Origin: DATGIQ01 sp035295665 | Lineage (GTDB): Bacteria > Planctomycetota > Planctomycetia > Gemmatales > Gemmataceae | NCBI GenBank assembly: GCA_035295665.1 | Contig: DATGIQ010000388.1 | Coordinates: 1-14,930 of the forward strand | Direction of reading: 5' to 3' | Length of the DNA: 14,930 nt | Shown: in pieces, positions 13,738 through 14,930 of the stretch | How the letters are laid out: each line of letters opens with the position of its first letter | How positions within the stretch are numbered: position 1 is the first letter of the stretch | Position numbers and translations under genes: made by a program | Notes under the pieces: generated by a model | Told to the model about the DNA's origin: nothing | The model's input: only the letters and a program-made list of their open reading frames with translations | The model's database searches: none

Positions 13738-14769
13738 TTAATATTGGGTTTGATCGACGACTTCGCCGCCGGCCCGGGTCGAGAGGGCCTGCACAACCAG
13801 CAACGGCGCGCGATCGCTGACAAAGCGAACGGAGCCATCGGCAAAGCAGAAGTTTGCCCCGCCCGAGTGTTGGCTGCCATACACCATGCAGCGGTTATCC
13901 TGTAACACGAAACCGGGATCCGTCATCGTGCTCGGGGGAATAATCCAGTTGATCGGATACGGCACCGTGAGCGTGGAGCCGAACAGATAGTCAAAGCCAC
14001 CCAGCTGGTTGGCCCATGCCCAGCCACTGCGGCCTTCAAGGCTCGAAGTTTGGGCCAAGGGAAGGTAGGTCGGATCGATGCGGTTCCGTTCGCCAAAGAG
14101 AAACGTATTGCTGGTACCGTCCGAGATATCCTGGATGCGCACGGAACTGTTGATGAAGAAAATGCCATCCTGGGTCATCGCATCGAAATAGAACGAGACC
14201 TGGCCGGCGTTGCCTCCATAGCTGTTGGCGCCAAAATAGTAGACCACCTGGCCGCTCTGCCAGGTTGTTTGCTTGATGCCGGTGTCCGAAGGGCAAAGGA
14301 AGGTCTTGATGATCGTGGCCCCGAGACTGTTGGGACCGTTGCTATTGTTGTACTGGCTGTCGTTGCCGGGCTCCGCCTTCCCGGACACGGTAATGCCGGC
14401 GGCCAAAGTCCCTGTCCCTACATTGTTCATCGCTTGGGCAATGGCTCCTTGCTCCATGAACGGCAGAAGCGCCGTGAAGAAGGAGAACGATTGGCCGGGA
14501 ACGATCGGATTGGGCGTCCGCGTGGGATACGTCTTGGGAGCGTTGGGCAGGAGTACCGCCGCCGGCAGGTTCGTCCCTGAGGGGAATCGCTTGTAGGAAT
14601 CGTGGTAGTTATGTGCCCCGACACCCAGCTGCTTGAGGTTGTTCTGGCAGCTCATGCGATAGGCTGCTTCGCGAACTTTTTGCACGGCCGGCAAGAGCAA
14701 GCCGATGAGCACCGCGATGATCGCGATGACAACGAGCAGCTCGATCAAGGTGAACGCCTTCCGCTGCAT
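13738..14769 (-). CDS. DUF1559 prepilin-like surface protein
   Basis: The 343-residue product begins with a type IV prepilin-like signal: MQRKA, then FTLIELLVVIAIIAVLIGLLLPAVQ, with the conserved Glu five residues after the predicted cleavage (A5/F6). The DUF1559 signature follows, with VQKVREAAYRMSCQNNLKQLG and HNYHDSYKRFPSG, and near the C-terminus the 'H-x-GG' motif SQHSGGANFCFADGSVRFV (about 299-317). Planctomycetes encode dozens to hundreds of these pseudopilin-like proteins. They are thought to be exported and assembled by type II/IV machinery, and their role is largely unknown. The frame extends to 14916, but ATG 14769 is preferred because the prepilin leader starts there and AAGGAGA lies 7 nt upstream. 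The lipoprotein gene follows 50 bp downstream. Confidence 0.95.
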   Translation of the reverse strand: MQRKAFTLIELLVVIAIIAVLIGLLLPAVQKVREAAYRMSCQNNLKQLGVGAHNYHDSYKRFPSGTNLPAAVLLPNAPKTYPTRTPNPIVPGQSFSFFTALLPFMEQGAIAQAMNNVGTGTLAAGITVSGKAEPGNDSQYNNSNGPNSLGATIIKTFLCPSDTGIKQTTWQSGQVVYYFGANSYGGNAGQVSFYFDAMTQDGIFFINSSVRIQDISDGTSNTFLFGERNRIDPTYLPLAQTSSLEGRSGWAWANQLGGFDYLFGSTLTVPYPINWIIPPSTMTDPGFVLQDNRCMVYGSQHSGGANFCFADGSVRFVSDRAPLLVVQALSTRAGGEVVDQTQY

Positions 14770-14776
14770 AACAGAA

Positions 14777-14783
14777 TCTCCTT
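14777..14783 (-). promoter_or_regulatory. Shine-Dalgarno of the DUF1559 gene
   Basis: AAGGAGA on the - strand, 7 nt before ATG 14769. It settles the start at the prepilin leader and excludes the 49-codon upstream extension. Confidence 0.75.
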
Positions 14784-14801
14784 GGAGAGGTCCTTCGTGG
14801 A

Positions 14802-14829
14802 AAAATAGAAGCGACCTTCCGGGGCGCAA
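14802..14829 (-). promoter_or_regulatory. Promoter candidate for the DUF1559-lipoprotein pair
   Basis: On the - strand, TTGCGC (complement of 14824-14829) and TATTTT (complement of 14802-14807) are 16 bp apart. The -35 is a weak match. Transcription would begin near 14795, about 25 nt before the ATG, which leaves room for the Shine-Dalgarno. The rest of the region up to 14930 shows no gene. Confidence 0.3.
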
Positions 14830-14930
14830 CCGGGTATCGCTGAAGCCTCGTCGATTGACTGTTGATCGTATCTCTTGCCCAAGCAGAAGGCAACAGAATA
14901 ATCCGTGGAAAAGCACAAGTTTCCATCGAC

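Noticed and set aside
14770..14916. 49-codon extension of the DUF1559 protein
   Set aside because: It would place the prepilin leader internally, and the Shine-Dalgarno at 14777-14783 fits ATG 14769.

Overview
The window looks like GC-rich planctomycete chromosome, most probably from the Gemmata/Thermogemmata side of the phylum; that placement is inferred from gene families and no phylogenetic marker was compared. The main pointers are a DUF1559 prepilin-like protein paired with a small 'SGC' lipoprotein, a BlaI repressor paired with an M56 metallopeptidase that carries a long array of carboxypeptidase-regulatory-like domains, and an FG-GAP protein. There is no tRNA, rRNA, transposase, CRISPR array or phage gene.

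Left part (1-4377, + strand): the 3' end of an FG-GAP/VCBS repeat protein; a class V aminotransferase; D-3-phosphoglycerate dehydrogenase (serA, long form with ASB and ACT domains); a small cupin without the usual metal-binding histidines; and a membrane-anchored BamE/SmpA-like small protein. The aminotransferase and SerA can be read as a serine or glyoxylate metabolism pair. A 55-bp quasi-palindrome followed by a T-rich run lies between them and could act as a terminator or attenuator. A TATACT box directly in front of the fifth gene suggests a nearly leaderless mRNA.

Middle (4411-8488): an unrecognised membrane-anchored acidic protein on the - strand; a gene-poor stretch holding a possible promoter and a run of stem-loops that would form the 5' leader of rsfS; rsfS (ribosomal silencing factor, TTG start with a strong Shine-Dalgarno); and argS, whose product carries a non-canonical insertion of about 150 residues between the HVGH half and the rest of the catalytic core. 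A 12-bp hairpin separates argS from the convergent - strand block.

Right part (8547-14769, - strand): read in transcription order, a DUF1559 pseudopilin-like gene and a small lipoprotein gene form one pair. After them comes a two-gene operon with a 4-bp ATGA overlap: blaI-like repressor, then a 1366-residue blaR1-like protein. The operon has a near-consensus promoter (TTGACA, 17 bp, AATAAT) overlapped by repeated TACG/CGTA half-sites that form a likely BlaI operator. In the BlaR1-like protein the penicillin-binding sensor is replaced by about ten tandem carboxypeptidase-regulatory-like (beta-sandwich) repeats. This makes it the best candidate in the window for a signalling system with an unknown input.
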